From the NCBI RefSeq assembly GCF_001854765.1, contig NZ_LJJE01000129.1, positions 33,741 to 97,740 of the forward strand: a DNA stretch of 64,000 nucleotides, given 5' to 3'. The stretch's first letter is position 1. Each line of letters starts with the position of its first letter. The notes under the pieces were generated by a model that saw nothing but the letters and a program-made list of their open reading frames with translations, ran no database searches and was not told where the DNA came from. The stretch is from Vibrio sonorensis. Lineage in GTDB: Bacteria > Pseudomonadota > Gammaproteobacteria > Enterobacterales > Vibrionaceae. The position numbers and the translations under genes are program-made. Positions 50,569 to 60,087 of the stretch are shown piece after piece.

Positions 50569-53412
50569 TTACTTAAACCAGTGGTTCCAAACTTGTTGCA
50601 CGACTTCTCTTTCTTGTGTCATCTTGCTTTCTGCTACATCGGCATCAAGGTTAAGTAAATTGCGCCTATGTATTTGGTCTCTCATTTTGGTGTAAGCCAT
50701 TGAAATCGCCATCGCTTCACTCTCTTCCATCACTCCTTGGGCTATCAAGGATTCAAAAATTCGCACGTTATCACACCACCGAGTCAGCTTAGGGTGCTGG
50801 TGGCTGTAATTGAGCACCAAATATTGAGCGAGGAACTCAATATCGGTGATCCCACCGGGGTCCTGTTTGATCATAAAACGCCCCGCTTTTTTGCCACCGA
50901 GATGATCTCGCATTTTTATGCGCATATTCACAACGTCTTCTTTTAGTTGCTCGCTATCGCGTTTAAGAGAAAGAATATCGTTTCGCGTCGACTCAAAAGC
51001 TCGCTGTAACGGTGTATCTCCAAAAATCATACGAGCACGTACTAATGCCTGATGCTCCCAAGTCCATGCTTCTTTGTGCTGATATTCATCAAATGCATCC
51101 GCGGGACTGACTAGTAAACCAGAGGCTCCTGAAGGTCTCAGACGCGTGTCGACTTCATACAAGATCCCAGACGCCGTTCGCGTTGAAAAGATATGAATAA
51201 TGCGTTGCGCTAACCTCAAATAAAACTGACGCCCGTCGATCTCTTTTTTGCCATCTGTATACACATTCGTCGGACAGTCATGCATAAATACAATGTCTAA
51301 ATCGGAGTTATAGCCTAGCTCCCAGCCGCCGACTTTACCGTAACCGATAACAGCAAAGCCTCGACCATCGCGATCGGAAAGATGGGTCGGCTCTCCGTAC
51401 TTTTCTTTCATCTGTAGCCAAGCTTGGTTTACAACGGCATCCACGATGGCCTCAGAAAGATAAGTTAAGTGGTCACTCACTTTCATTACGGGAAGCACAC
51501 CAGCAATGTCAGCAGCAGCAATTCTCAAAATGCAGATCTGCTTAAACTGGCGAAGCGCTTCCATCTGCTGTTCCATATCGTCTTCTGGGATCCGAGCTAA
51601 ATAGTCTCTTAGCTCGTAACGATAACTGTCGAGAGGAACGGGGTTATAGAGTTGCTGAGGATCTAGCATCTCATCAAGAAGGATCGGATAACGTCCCAAT
51701 TGCTCTGAGATCATCGGACTGGCAGTACACAACCTGACTACTTGAACCAACGCAGCTTCGTGTTCATCTAAAAGCTCTAGATAAGTCGTTCTCGACGCTA
51801 TTTTTTGGACTAGGTGCAAAACACGCGATAGCCCAAATTCCGCCTCTGGGTGCGCATAGATTGCCGAAAAAAGTTTAGGCATAAGGCGGTTAAGTACTTC
51901 TCTGCCACGAGGGCCAATGGTCTTTTTCGCCATATCCACTTTAAATTGCTTAATCGTAGAAGCCATAGCTTCTGGATTCTCTGCTGAGAGATCGTCTTTC
52001 AATACGTGATCGATGACGTCTTCTCTATCTGCCATATCCCAAAGCTCATGAAAATGTCGTTCAACGTCCTTAGACTCTTCTTCGCTATCGTCGCCGATAA
52101 GATCTTCAAATACAGCGTGTACATTCTGCATGTGTTTTTGAGTATCAACGATAAGTTGCTCCCATTGGGTGTATCCCATGGCAAGGCTCAGCTGTGTTTG
52201 CTCTTCTTCACTATCAGGCAAAGTTTGCGTCTGTTTGTCTGCAAGCGCTTGAAGCAAGTTCTCTAGGCGGCGAAGAAATAGGTAGGCCTGTCGTAAGTGT
52301 TCAGTCTCCTCGGACTCTAATAACTCTAAGCTTTCGATCGCATCCAGCGTTTCCAACAACCCGCGTTGTCTCAGTGATGGCTCTCGACCACCGCGTATAA
52401 GTTGAAAAACTTGAGCAATAAACTCGATTTCGCGTATGCCACCAGCCCCTAACTTGATGTTGTTGGTCAGGCCACGTCTGCGCACTTCACTACTGATCAT
52501 CGACTTCATACGTCGAAGGGCATGAATTGCACTGAAATCAATGTAGCGACGAAAAACGAATGGGCGTAACATTTTTCGCAGTTCTTGGTATTGAGGATAC
52601 ATTTCTCTGCCCATCACTCGGGCCTTAACCATAGCGTAGCGTTCCCAATCTCGCCCTTGCTCTTGATAGTAATCTTCTAAAGCGGCGTAACTCATCACTA
52701 GAGGGCCACTCTCACCAAAGGGTCTAAGACGCATATCAACGCGATAACAAAAGCCATCAAACGTTTGCTGATCAAGCGCTTTTATGATTTTTTGACCTAA
52801 CCGAGTGAAAAACTGAGCATTGGAAATAGTGCGGCGTGCGCCTTGAGTCTCGCCGTTTTCTGGATAAGTAAAGATAAGGTCGATATCCGATGAGAAGTTG
52901 AGCTCACCTCCCCCAAGTTTGCCCATACCAATGATCAACATTGGCTGTGCTTCACCATCTTGGTTGCATGGTGTTCCCCACTGTTCACAGCACATCCTGT
53001 ACTGCCATTGATAGGTTTCAAATATCATCGCCTCAGCAAGTTCAGATAGATGCGATAAACTCTCGGTCAGTTCCCATGCTGACGTAAAGTCTCGCCAAGC
53101 TATGTTGACCATCTCTCGGTTGCGAAACTGTCTAAGCACTCTCATACCGGCCATTTCATCACTGCACTTTGCCAGTTCAGACTCTAGTTCACTTCGATAG
53201 TTTTCACTGGGCTTAGCGACTTCTAACATTACCGGTAAACGCTCAAGCAATGTTTTATCTCGTTCTAGCGCATCCGCCACAAATCGGCTTAGACCACAAA
53301 CGTAAGTGAGCTCTTCCTGACGCTGCTGCGGCCACTGGGCAATAACATTTGGAGCATCAATTCGTTCTAATGCATATTGGGAGATCTTTATGAGATTCTG
53401 AGGAAGCTGCAT
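50569..53412 (-). CDS. glnE: GlnE, glutamine synthetase adenylyltransferase/deadenylylase
   Basis: 947 residues with two nucleotidyltransferase domains. The N-terminal deadenylylase has GMGKLGGGELNFSSDIDLIF near residue 165, and the C-terminal adenylyltransferase has GYGKVGGWELGYNSDLDIVF near 700. Both keep the GG(x)ELxxxSDxD active-site pattern. It switches glutamine synthetase off and on in response to PII. E. coli GlnE has 946 residues. It probably heads an operon with hldE. Confidence 0.98.
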   Translation of the reverse strand: MQLPQNLIKISQYALERIDAPNVIAQWPQQRQEELTYVCGLSRFVADALERDKTLLERLPVMLEVAKPSENYRSELESELAKCSDEMAGMRVLRQFRNREMVNIAWRDFTSAWELTESLSHLSELAEAMIFETYQWQYRMCCEQWGTPCNQDGEAQPMLIIGMGKLGGGELNFSSDIDLIFTYPENGETQGARRTISNAQFFTRLGQKIIKALDQQTFDGFCYRVDMRLRPFGESGPLVMSYAALEDYYQEQGRDWERYAMVKARVMGREMYPQYQELRKMLRPFVFRRYIDFSAIHALRRMKSMISSEVRRRGLTNNIKLGAGGIREIEFIAQVFQLIRGGREPSLRQRGLLETLDAIESLELLESEETEHLRQAYLFLRRLENLLQALADKQTQTLPDSEEEQTQLSLAMGYTQWEQLIVDTQKHMQNVHAVFEDLIGDDSEEESKDVERHFHELWDMADREDVIDHVLKDDLSAENPEAMASTIKQFKVDMAKKTIGPRGREVLNRLMPKLFSAIYAHPEAEFGLSRVLHLVQKIASRTTYLELLDEHEAALVQVVRLCTASPMISEQLGRYPILLDEMLDPQQLYNPVPLDSYRYELRDYLARIPEDDMEQQMEALRQFKQICILRIAAADIAGVLPVMKVSDHLTYLSEAIVDAVVNQAWLQMKEKYGEPTHLSDRDGRGFAVIGYGKVGGWELGYNSDLDIVFMHDCPTNVYTDGKKEIDGRQFYLRLAQRIIHIFSTRTASGILYEVDTRLRPSGASGLLVSPADAFDEYQHKEAWTWEHQALVRARMIFGDTPLQRAFESTRNDILSLKRDSEQLKEDVVNMRIKMRDHLGGKKAGRFMIKQDPGGITDIEFLAQYLVLNYSHQHPKLTRWCDNVRIFESLIAQGVMEESEAMAISMAYTKMRDQIHRRNLLNLDADVAESKMTQEREVVQQVWNHWFK

Positions 53413-53560
53413 AGGTTGTCCTTAATGATATGAGGCTTCTCTATCTCTCCGTTAAGGAGAAAAGTAGCGGTTTATCGGTCGATAATTTAACTATCTGATT
53501 TTGGGAAAACACATTTTGTGTCTCGGTACTTTATTTATACCAGAGAAGAGGCAAATAAAA

Positions 53561-53585
53561 ACGCCCACTATTCGATAGTGAGCGC
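53561..53585 (-). terminator. Intrinsic terminator of the chemoreceptor gene
   Basis: On the minus strand GCGCTCACTAT pairs with ATAGTGGGCGT (using G-U wobbles) around CGA, followed by TTTTTATTT. Confidence 0.82.
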
Positions 53586-53620
53586 TTAGGGGAAGAATTA
53601 ACTGACGTGATTACACAAGG

Positions 53621-54877
53621 TTATACATCAAATGATGAAATTTTCTTATCCAATTCTTCTGCGTTGCTCTGCATAATTTCAGACGTTTCTAGCAACTCAG
53701 TAACTACTGTCACCGAGGCTTCTACAAGTTCGCGAACATTGGTTAAGTTTTGGTTCATTTCTTCAGCGACACTGCTTTGTTGACCAGCAGCAGTAGCAAT
53801 TTGGAAGTTCATGTCATTGATTTGATTAACTTGAGTCACAATACCATCTAATTCACTGCCCGCACTTGTGACAAGGTCAACACCTTCAGCGGCTTCCACA
53901 ACACTCTTCTCCATCAACTCAACGGCAGAGTTTGCATTGGTTTGAAGAAGGGTAATCATCTCTTGGATTTCTACTGTCGCTTGTTGAGTGCGCTGCGCTA
54001 GGTTGCGAACCTCATCAGCAACAACCGCAAATCCGCGACCAGCTTCACCTGCACGAGCTGCCTCAATCGCCGCATTCAGTGCAAGTAGATTGGTTTGCTC
54101 TGAAATGCCTTGGATAGTCCCAACCACACTGCCAATAGAGTCCACACTCTCTTCCACTTGGTTAACTGCTGCTGCAGAGGCGGAAATGTCATTGGATAAC
54201 TCACTAATCTTAGCTACGGTTCCTTGTACAAAGCTTTGCCCTGTTGCCGCTTGGCTAGAAGCGTTTTCAGTCAACGAAGAAGCATTTTGCGCATGATCTG
54301 CAACGGTTTGAACGGTAGAGGTCATCTCACTCATCGCCGTTGCTAGCTGATCGATTTCGTTAAACTCTTCTTGAGCGGACTCCTTAGTTTCCGACATACT
54401 CAGTGTCATCACTTCCGTTAGCCCCGCCAACTCTTGTGAAGAGACTACCTGAGTTTTAATGACGTCTTGCAACTGAACTCGAGTTTTCTCAAGTTCTCGG
54501 GCTAAGTCGCCGTACTCGTCTTTGCAATCGAGTTGGATTGAAACCGATAGATCTCTTGCCGCCATGCGTTTAATCGCATCACTCAAGTATTGAGTCTGCC
54601 TTAACATGATTCGAGCGGTAAACAATAACAAGGCGACAAAACCGACAATCATTGCCGTGGTTTGCCATGCTATTTCGATTAAATACTTTTCGTAATGTTG
54701 TTGGGCTATTTCTGCATTCTGAGTTACCGCCAGAAGCGAGTCATAGAAAGTGCTAGCATCCCACAACTGTTTAGCAATAATCAGTATCGTACTGAACACC
54801 ATCAGCAACACCATCTTAGGAACGAGACGGATATCCGTTATTGCGCGTTCCCACGGCTTAAACGCCATTGTCGTCAT
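53621..54877 (-). CDS. Methyl-accepting chemotaxis protein without a large sensor domain
   Basis: 418 residues. Membrane helices at about 20-40 and 72-92 enclose only about 30 periplasmic residues, so no classical ligand-binding domain fits. Then a HAMP region, and a signalling domain with the conserved hairpin tip EQTNLLALNAAIEAARAGE plus GRGFAVVADEVRNLAQRT near residue 290. It should couple to CheA/CheW. GGAG eight bases before the ATG at 54877. A perfect sigma-28 -10 element lies about 230 bases upstream. Confidence 0.92.
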   Translation of the reverse strand: MTTMAFKPWERAITDIRLVPKMVLLMVFSTILIIAKQLWDASTFYDSLLAVTQNAEIAQQHYEKYLIEIAWQTTAMIVGFVALLLFTARIMLRQTQYLSDAIKRMAARDLSVSIQLDCKDEYGDLARELEKTRVQLQDVIKTQVVSSQELAGLTEVMTLSMSETKESAQEEFNEIDQLATAMSEMTSTVQTVADHAQNASSLTENASSQAATGQSFVQGTVAKISELSNDISASAAAVNQVEESVDSIGSVVGTIQGISEQTNLLALNAAIEAARAGEAGRGFAVVADEVRNLAQRTQQATVEIQEMITLLQTNANSAVELMEKSVVEAAEGVDLVTSAGSELDGIVTQVNQINDMNFQIATAAGQQSSVAEEMNQNLTNVRELVEASVTVVTELLETSEIMQSNAEELDKKISSFDV

Positions 54878-55105
54878 TGTCAGTTCTCCACTAAAGTCTA
54901 TATATTGGTTCTAATCCACAATGTCACTTCTATTTCGCTTCTTGTACGAGCGATTTAATATTTATTTCGGGCTTCGTATGAAAACAAATAATACCAAATA
55001 GAGCGGCAAAGCCTTAGAACATTGTCATTAATCCCAACATTCTTGGTGTTATTTGTGATCTCAGGCTTATTGTTTGCACTATGTTCGGTAAATTTCTATT
55101 AGTTC

Positions 55106-55113
55106 TTATCGGC
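55106..55113 (-). promoter_or_regulatory. Sigma-28 (FliA) -10 element
   Basis: GCCGATAA on the minus strand is the exact flagellar sigma-28 -10 octamer, upstream of the chemoreceptor gene. The matching -35 (TAAAG-like) is poor, only CTTTA at the right distance. Confidence 0.4.
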
Positions 55114-55327
55114 AGCTATTGATAGTTCTAAAGCATTAATATGCTTGATTTGCATATAGTTATGATCCATGCCACAGCTAGCATGTAATTGATGCAAAAA
55201 ATAGTGATAGCTTTTTTCTTGACTAAAAGAGGTGACGTCGTTTTCAGGTGTCATCTACAACTATGGTTCAGACAGAATGTTCGACATCAGGATGAACCCA
55301 AAAGAGATGCAAACCACCTGAAAGAAA

Positions 55328-55350
55328 AAAGGAGAGCGGCGCTCTCCTTT
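55328..55350 (-). terminator. Intrinsic terminator of the triphosphatase gene
   Basis: AAAGGAGAGC pairs with GCTCTCCTTT around three bases; followed on the minus strand by TTTTTTCTTTC. Confidence 0.88.
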
Positions 55351-55359
55351 GCAACAAAT

Positions 55360-56877
55360 TTATTCCTGCCAATAGGGCTGAGCTTCTACACTCATACTCC
55401 GCGTTTGCTCCATGGCGTGTAAAATTGAGCTCTCTTGACGACTTAACCAGCGCTCCAACTGCTCTCTTTCTTCACCTTCTAACTTGTCTATCAGTCCTGC
55501 TAAAGGTTTTAAAGTCAGCAAGTCATCAATGCCCTGCATCAAGTCCGCCCAGGGAAGACGAAAGCTATTTCTTTCTTCACTGTCATACAAACTGGCAAAG
55601 CTCAAACCGGTGTAGAGGTTTCTCATCAAGCGATATTGCTGATCTATATACTCTTGGCTGTTTAACACTCGCTCTGGTGGAAAAGCTTCCATCAACTCGG
55701 CCCAAGTTCTATCAAGCTGCTTAACCGAAAAGCGTTCTATGCTAAGTGACATTTTAGCGCGCGCTTTGTCATCTAAGAAAGGCTGCCACCCACGAGACAA
55801 AATCCAACGGCTTAGATCCAACAACAGTCCGGTGTAACGCGCCGAGTAGATGAGTTCAAGCATCTGCTCTCTTTGAGGTAGTTTCTCTTGTTGCTGAGTT
55901 AACTCCTTCATCAAAAACTTGCGGGCATCTAACTTTCTAAGTGCGTGCCCCTTATCTTCCAGCAAGTCCTCTAAGTAGTCATATTCCTTAAGCCACTCAA
56001 GTTCTTGCTCTAACCACTTCAACTCTTGGCGCAAGATTGCACTGGCTCGTCGAGGAACGATTCCGCCATATACCGTCAATACTTGTCGAGTAAAACTGAT
56101 CGCGTTTTTGATTTCGTGAAGAGACGCTATGGAGTCGCGTTCTGAGTATATCTGTTCGTGATAGTGCCAATGAGATAGGGCGTGCTCTAGCGAATTGATC
56201 AAACAGTATTCAACGGTATCTCGCTTTTCTGTTTCAACCAATGTTAACCCTTTCACTTCGTCGCCCTTGTGACCTTTAGCGAGGCGATAACCTTTTGCTG
56301 CTTTACTAAGGTTACCAAGACGCATTCCGCCTTCTTCACACAAGCTGCGAGCTAAAGTAAACAGTGCATCCGTTTGGCCCGATTTAAGTTCCAGCTCAAC
56401 TTCACTGATCGGTTCGCTCTTATCTCCAGCAACAACTTCACCTAGATCGAATGCCACTTCCACTTGGCTGCCATCAGGCATACCAATCAACCACTGCTCA
56501 CGAGTGAAGTTAGTAGAGAAAAGCGGGATAAGTTCAGATTGAAGGTGAAGCGTTTCTTTGCCGTTTGGCCAGATATCGATAGGGTGGAGGCTAAGGTCAG
56601 GCGTGTTACAAGTGTGTTCAGCGTTGTACTCCGGCCTCTGGTGAAGTCCGGCAACGACTCGACCTGCGGTTTTGACTGTTTGGATGAACACATCATCAAA
56701 ACGTCGAATCCTTAGGCCTATATCGTGCTGGCGTAGCCAGTTGTCGGGCGTATCAAAATACGTATTTCCTAACTCGCGACAACTGTGCTGAAGAATTTTG
56801 GTTTCTGAGATCTTACTGCGCAATACATCAGAAAAATCCGGAGAAACAAAAAACTTCAGTTCTATCTCGGTTTCCAT
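55360..56877 (-). CDS. ygiF: YgiF-like inorganic triphosphatase (CYTH-CHAD)
   Basis: 505 residues. N-terminal CYTH domain with the family ExExK signature (METEIELKFF) and metal-binding acidic strands (EPISEVELELKSG), about residues 1-205; C-terminal CHAD helical domain rich in His and Arg at about 220-500. The E. coli homologue hydrolyses inorganic triphosphate. Start at ATG 56877 (AAGG seven bases upstream), because CYTH proteins begin with this motif; the frame extends to 56934 without conservation. About 70 residues longer than E. coli YgiF. Confidence 0.9.
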   Translation of the reverse strand: METEIELKFFVSPDFSDVLRSKISETKILQHSCRELGNTYFDTPDNWLRQHDIGLRIRRFDDVFIQTVKTAGRVVAGLHQRPEYNAEHTCNTPDLSLHPIDIWPNGKETLHLQSELIPLFSTNFTREQWLIGMPDGSQVEVAFDLGEVVAGDKSEPISEVELELKSGQTDALFTLARSLCEEGGMRLGNLSKAAKGYRLAKGHKGDEVKGLTLVETEKRDTVEYCLINSLEHALSHWHYHEQIYSERDSIASLHEIKNAISFTRQVLTVYGGIVPRRASAILRQELKWLEQELEWLKEYDYLEDLLEDKGHALRKLDARKFLMKELTQQQEKLPQREQMLELIYSARYTGLLLDLSRWILSRGWQPFLDDKARAKMSLSIERFSVKQLDRTWAELMEAFPPERVLNSQEYIDQQYRLMRNLYTGLSFASLYDSEERNSFRLPWADLMQGIDDLLTLKPLAGLIDKLEGEEREQLERWLSRQESSILHAMEQTRSMSVEAQPYWQE

Positions 56878-57082
56878 AGTTTTACCTTTTAAAGCAGATA
56901 GAAACAGGATATTGCCAAATTTCTCACTCGGCAAGAGAGAAATATCGACTCAATGATGATCTAAAACAGTTTTCATGCGATGGTTAATGGGTTAACATGC
57001 GCGCCTTTATAGCCATCGTTCAACATTTCACCATCGAATTGGGATCTGTTCTTTTTGGGTTATATTAAAAGGTTGAATAACC

Positions 57083-57763
57083 ATGCCAGTAAATACAATC
57101 ATGGGGTTATTTGCAAAGTCCCCTATTAAGCCTTTGCAGCGCCACGTCGTGTGTGTCAACGAATGTTGCTCCCACCTAGTGAACTTCTTTGAGGTAAGTT
57201 CAAAGGGTGACTGGGAAAAAGCATCAGAGATTCGTGCACAAATTTCTCACCTTGAGAAAGAAGCCGATGTGCTAAAGCGCGAAATCCGCCTCAAACTCCC
57301 GAGGGGCTTGTTTATGCCTGTTGATCGTAGCGACATGCTTGAGCTACTGACTCAACAAGATAAACTCGCAAACCTTGCCAAAGACATCTCAGGCCGCGTT
57401 TACGGTCGCCAACTCGTGATCCCCGAGCCACTGCAGGATAACTTCATCGCTTATGTGAAGCGTTGTCTTGATGCAGCAAACCAAGCTCAGAAGGTGATCA
57501 ACGAACTTGATGAATTATTAGAAACAGGATTTAAGGGACGAGAGGTTACTCTGGTCGCTGAAATGATCCATCAATTAGATGAAATTGAAGATGACACCGA
57601 TTCAATGCAAATCGAGCTTCGCCAACAACTAATGGCGATTGAACAAGATTTCAGCCCGATCGATGTTATGTTCCTGTACAAGATTTTAGAATGGGTTGGC
57701 GGTATTGCAGACCAAGCTCAGCGCGTTGGCGCGAGATTGGAACTGATGCTGTCCCGCTCATAA
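57083..57763 (+). CDS. PhoU-like TIGR00153 family protein
   Basis: 226 residues, all helical, with PhoU-like repeats (LEKEADVLKREIRLKLPRGLFMPVDRSDMLELL, then LDEIEDDTDSMQIELRQQL). This family is almost always next to pit phosphate transporter genes, as here (120 bases upstream), and is thought to regulate them. Start at 57083 has only a weak ribosome-binding site. Confidence 0.9.
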   Translation: MPVNTIMGLFAKSPIKPLQRHVVCVNECCSHLVNFFEVSSKGDWEKASEIRAQISHLEKEADVLKREIRLKLPRGLFMPVDRSDMLELLTQQDKLANLAKDISGRVYGRQLVIPEPLQDNFIAYVKRCLDAANQAQKVINELDELLETGFKGREVTLVAEMIHQLDEIEDDTDSMQIELRQQLMAIEQDFSPIDVMFLYKILEWVGGIADQAQRVGARLELMLSRS

Positions 57764-57883
57764 GAAGTTCACTCAATAGCGAAGCACAATTCTCACTCCC
57801 CCGTTTAGGCAATCTAAGCAATATGCCAATGGGGATTTTTCGTGCCTGAATTGTAGCTCTGCTTAAAATAACTAGGTATTACG

Positions 57884-59143
57884 ATGGATATCCTTGCAAA
57901 CTATGGCACTGTCCTGATTCTAATTGCGGCCGCTTTTGGCTTTATGATGGCTATTGGTATTGGTGCGAACGACGTTGCTAATGCGATGGGCACTTCAGTC
58001 GGCTCTAAAGCGCTAACCGTGAAACAAGCCATCATCATTGCGATGATTTTCGAATTTGCTGGTGCTTATCTCGCCGGCGGTGAAGTCACCGATACTATCC
58101 GCAAAGGGGTAATTGAAACCTCACTATTTGCGGACCAACCTGATGTATTGGTCTACGGTATGCTTTCAGCACTGCTTGCTGCTGGTACGTGGTTACTGCT
58201 CGCCTCTTACATGGGGTGGCCGGTCTCTACCACGCACTCCATCATCGGTGCAATCATCGGTTTTGCTTGTGTTTCTGTGGGTACAGAAGCCGTAGACTGG
58301 AAGAGTGTGCAAGGTATTGTCGGTAGCTGGATCATCACACCTGTTATCTCTGGTTTCTTTGCCTACGTAATATTTATCAGTGCGCAACGCCTGATTTTCG
58401 ATACCGAAAAACCACTCATCAATGCTAAGCGCTTTGTACCAATGTATATGTTTATCACTACTATGGTGATTGCATTGGTGACGATTAAAAAGGGCCTTAA
58501 GCACGTTGGCTTACACCTGACCAATGGCGAAGCTTGGATGTGGGCCGCTATAGTCTCAAGTGCCGTGATGATTGGTGGCTACGTATACATTCAAAAGAAA
58601 TTTGCTGCAAAAGAAGACGACCACGGTTTTACCGGCGTTGAGAGTATTTTCAGCGTTCTTATGGTTATCACTGCATGTGCCATGGCATTTGCGCATGGTT
58701 CTAACGATGTTGCCAACGCGATTGGCCCTCTATCAGCGGTAGTCTCAACGGTTGAGCATATGGGTGAAATTACCACTAAGAGCTCTATCGCTTGGTGGAT
58801 TCTGCCTCTAGGTGGTATTGGTATCGTTGTCGGTCTAGCAACTCTTGGTCACAAAGTTATGGCTACGGTTGGTACTGGTATTACTGAGTTAACACCAAGT
58901 CGCGGCTTTGCAGCTCAGCTTGCTACTGCTTCTACGGTTGTTTTAGCCTCTGGTACTGGTCTACCTATTTCAACCACACAAACATTGGTTGGTGCGGTTC
59001 TAGGAGTTGGTTTTGCACGTGGTATTGCCGCTTTAAACCTTGGCGTTGTGCGAAACATCGTTGCTTCGTGGATTGTTACCCTACCAGCGGGTGCTCTGCT
59101 GGCAGTTGTATTCTTCTATGCTATTCAAGGTATGTTTGCCTAG
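57884..59143 (+). CDS. pit: Low-affinity inorganic phosphate transporter Pit
   Basis: 419 residues, about ten membrane helices. The two PiT signature repeats are clear: IGANDVANAMGTSVGSKAL near residue 26 and HGSNDVANAIGPLSAVV near 275. Symports phosphate (as metal-phosphate) with protons or sodium. Partner of the upstream PhoU-like gene. The window also encodes NptA, so this organism has at least two secondary phosphate importers. Confidence 0.95.
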   Translation: MDILANYGTVLILIAAAFGFMMAIGIGANDVANAMGTSVGSKALTVKQAIIIAMIFEFAGAYLAGGEVTDTIRKGVIETSLFADQPDVLVYGMLSALLAAGTWLLLASYMGWPVSTTHSIIGAIIGFACVSVGTEAVDWKSVQGIVGSWIITPVISGFFAYVIFISAQRLIFDTEKPLINAKRFVPMYMFITTMVIALVTIKKGLKHVGLHLTNGEAWMWAAIVSSAVMIGGYVYIQKKFAAKEDDHGFTGVESIFSVLMVITACAMAFAHGSNDVANAIGPLSAVVSTVEHMGEITTKSSIAWWILPLGGIGIVVGLATLGHKVMATVGTGITELTPSRGFAAQLATASTVVLASGTGLPISTTQTLVGAVLGVGFARGIAALNLGVVRNIVASWIVTLPAGALLAVVFFYAIQGMFA

Positions 59144-59243
59144 AGAAAGCAGAGGATAGATAGGTGGAACTCACCGCTTTCTACCCGTGATTGAAGTCAA
59201 AGCAATGTAAACACACTGTCATTAATTGACTCGAATCCACAGA

Positions 59244-59270
59244 AAGGGAGGCTTAGCCTCCCTTCTTTGT
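59244..59270 (+). terminator. Intrinsic terminator of pit
   Basis: AAGGGAGGC pairs with GCCTCCCTT around TTA, then CTTTG. The T run is short. Confidence 0.7.
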
Positions 59271-59424
59271 TGCGTATCTACTGGAAACTTCTTACTATTT
59301 GCTCAACGCATAATTATTAGGACGAGTTGTCTAGTCAAGTCAGATAACTTTTACCTAAGGCTTTAGATTAATATTTGTTTCTAAAGCCAATCGAATCGAC
59401 TATAGGATTGTTAAAGGACTTACC

Positions 59425-60036
59425 GTGAAAAAACTGTTTTGCATGGTTTTGATTTCTCTTTTGGCCGCTCCGGCTGCATTTGCTCAAAACCGCTACATCG
59501 CAGACCAACTGTTTACTTACATGCACTCAGGACCAAGTAATCAGTTCCGTATTATTGGCAGTGTTAATGCAGGCGAGCCTGTTAAGCTGCTTGATGTAAA
59601 CCGCGACTCTGGCTATAGCCAGATTTCTGATAGTAAAGGCCGCAAAGGTTGGGTAGAAAGTCGTTTTGTTACTCGTAACGAAAGCATGGCAATTCGCCTT
59701 CCAAAGCTTGAAAAAGAGCTATCTGACGTGAAGAGTAAGCTTGCTAACGCTCGTTCCAACGCGGACAGTGAGAAGGCAGGACTGGTTGATTCACTGGATA
59801 CTCGCAACCGTCAAATTGCTGAGTTAGAGCAAAACTACAGCGACATCAGCCAACAATTGACGGCTTCTCAAGAGGAAGTACGCAAGCTTCGCGCCAAGCT
59901 AGATACGCAAAAAGATGACCTACTGCTTAAATACCTAGCGTATGGTGGTGGTATTGCTGGTGGTGGCTTGTTGCTTGGATTGATACTGCCTCACATCATT
60001 CCAAGAAAACGACGCTCCCCATCGGGTTGGGCATAA
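59425..60036 (+). CDS. YgiM-like SH3-domain protein (TIGR04211)
   Basis: 203 residues. Signal peptide at 1-20 (LISLLAAPAAFA), bacterial SH3 domain at about 24-90 (YMHSGPSNQFRIIGSVNAGE, GRKGWVESRFV), coiled coil at about 92-165, membrane helix at about 173-193 and a short basic tail. Layout identical to E. coli YgiM, which lies beside cca there. Envelope protein, precise role unknown. Confidence 0.92.
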   Translation: MKKLFCMVLISLLAAPAAFAQNRYIADQLFTYMHSGPSNQFRIIGSVNAGEPVKLLDVNRDSGYSQISDSKGRKGWVESRFVTRNESMAIRLPKLEKELSDVKSKLANARSNADSEKAGLVDSLDTRNRQIAELEQNYSDISQQLTASQEEVRKLRAKLDTQKDDLLLKYLAYGGGIAGGGLLLGLILPHIIPRKRRSPSGWA

Positions 60037-60056
60037 TACCATATAGACTTTAACAA

Positions 60057-60087
60057 CAAGGCCACCTCTACGGTGGCCTTGTTTTTT
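60057..60087 (+). terminator. Intrinsic terminator of the SH3 gene
   Basis: CAAGGCCACC pairs with GGTGGCCTTG around TCTAC, followed by six T. It overlaps the end of the convergent gspB. Confidence 0.92.

Larger units (their letters stand above)
54878..55359. other. Non-coding region between chemoreceptor and triphosphatase genes
   Basis: 482 bases without a credible gene. It holds a sigma-28-like -10 element (55106-55113, minus strand), an inverted repeat TTTCAGGTG (55242-55250) with CACCTGAAA (55315-55323), and the terminator of the triphosphatase gene. Confidence 0.4.

Noticed and set aside
55189..55422. 77-residue plus-strand ORF in the chemoreceptor-triphosphatase gap
   Set aside because: It runs through a terminator and into the antisense of the triphosphatase gene, with no ribosome-binding site.
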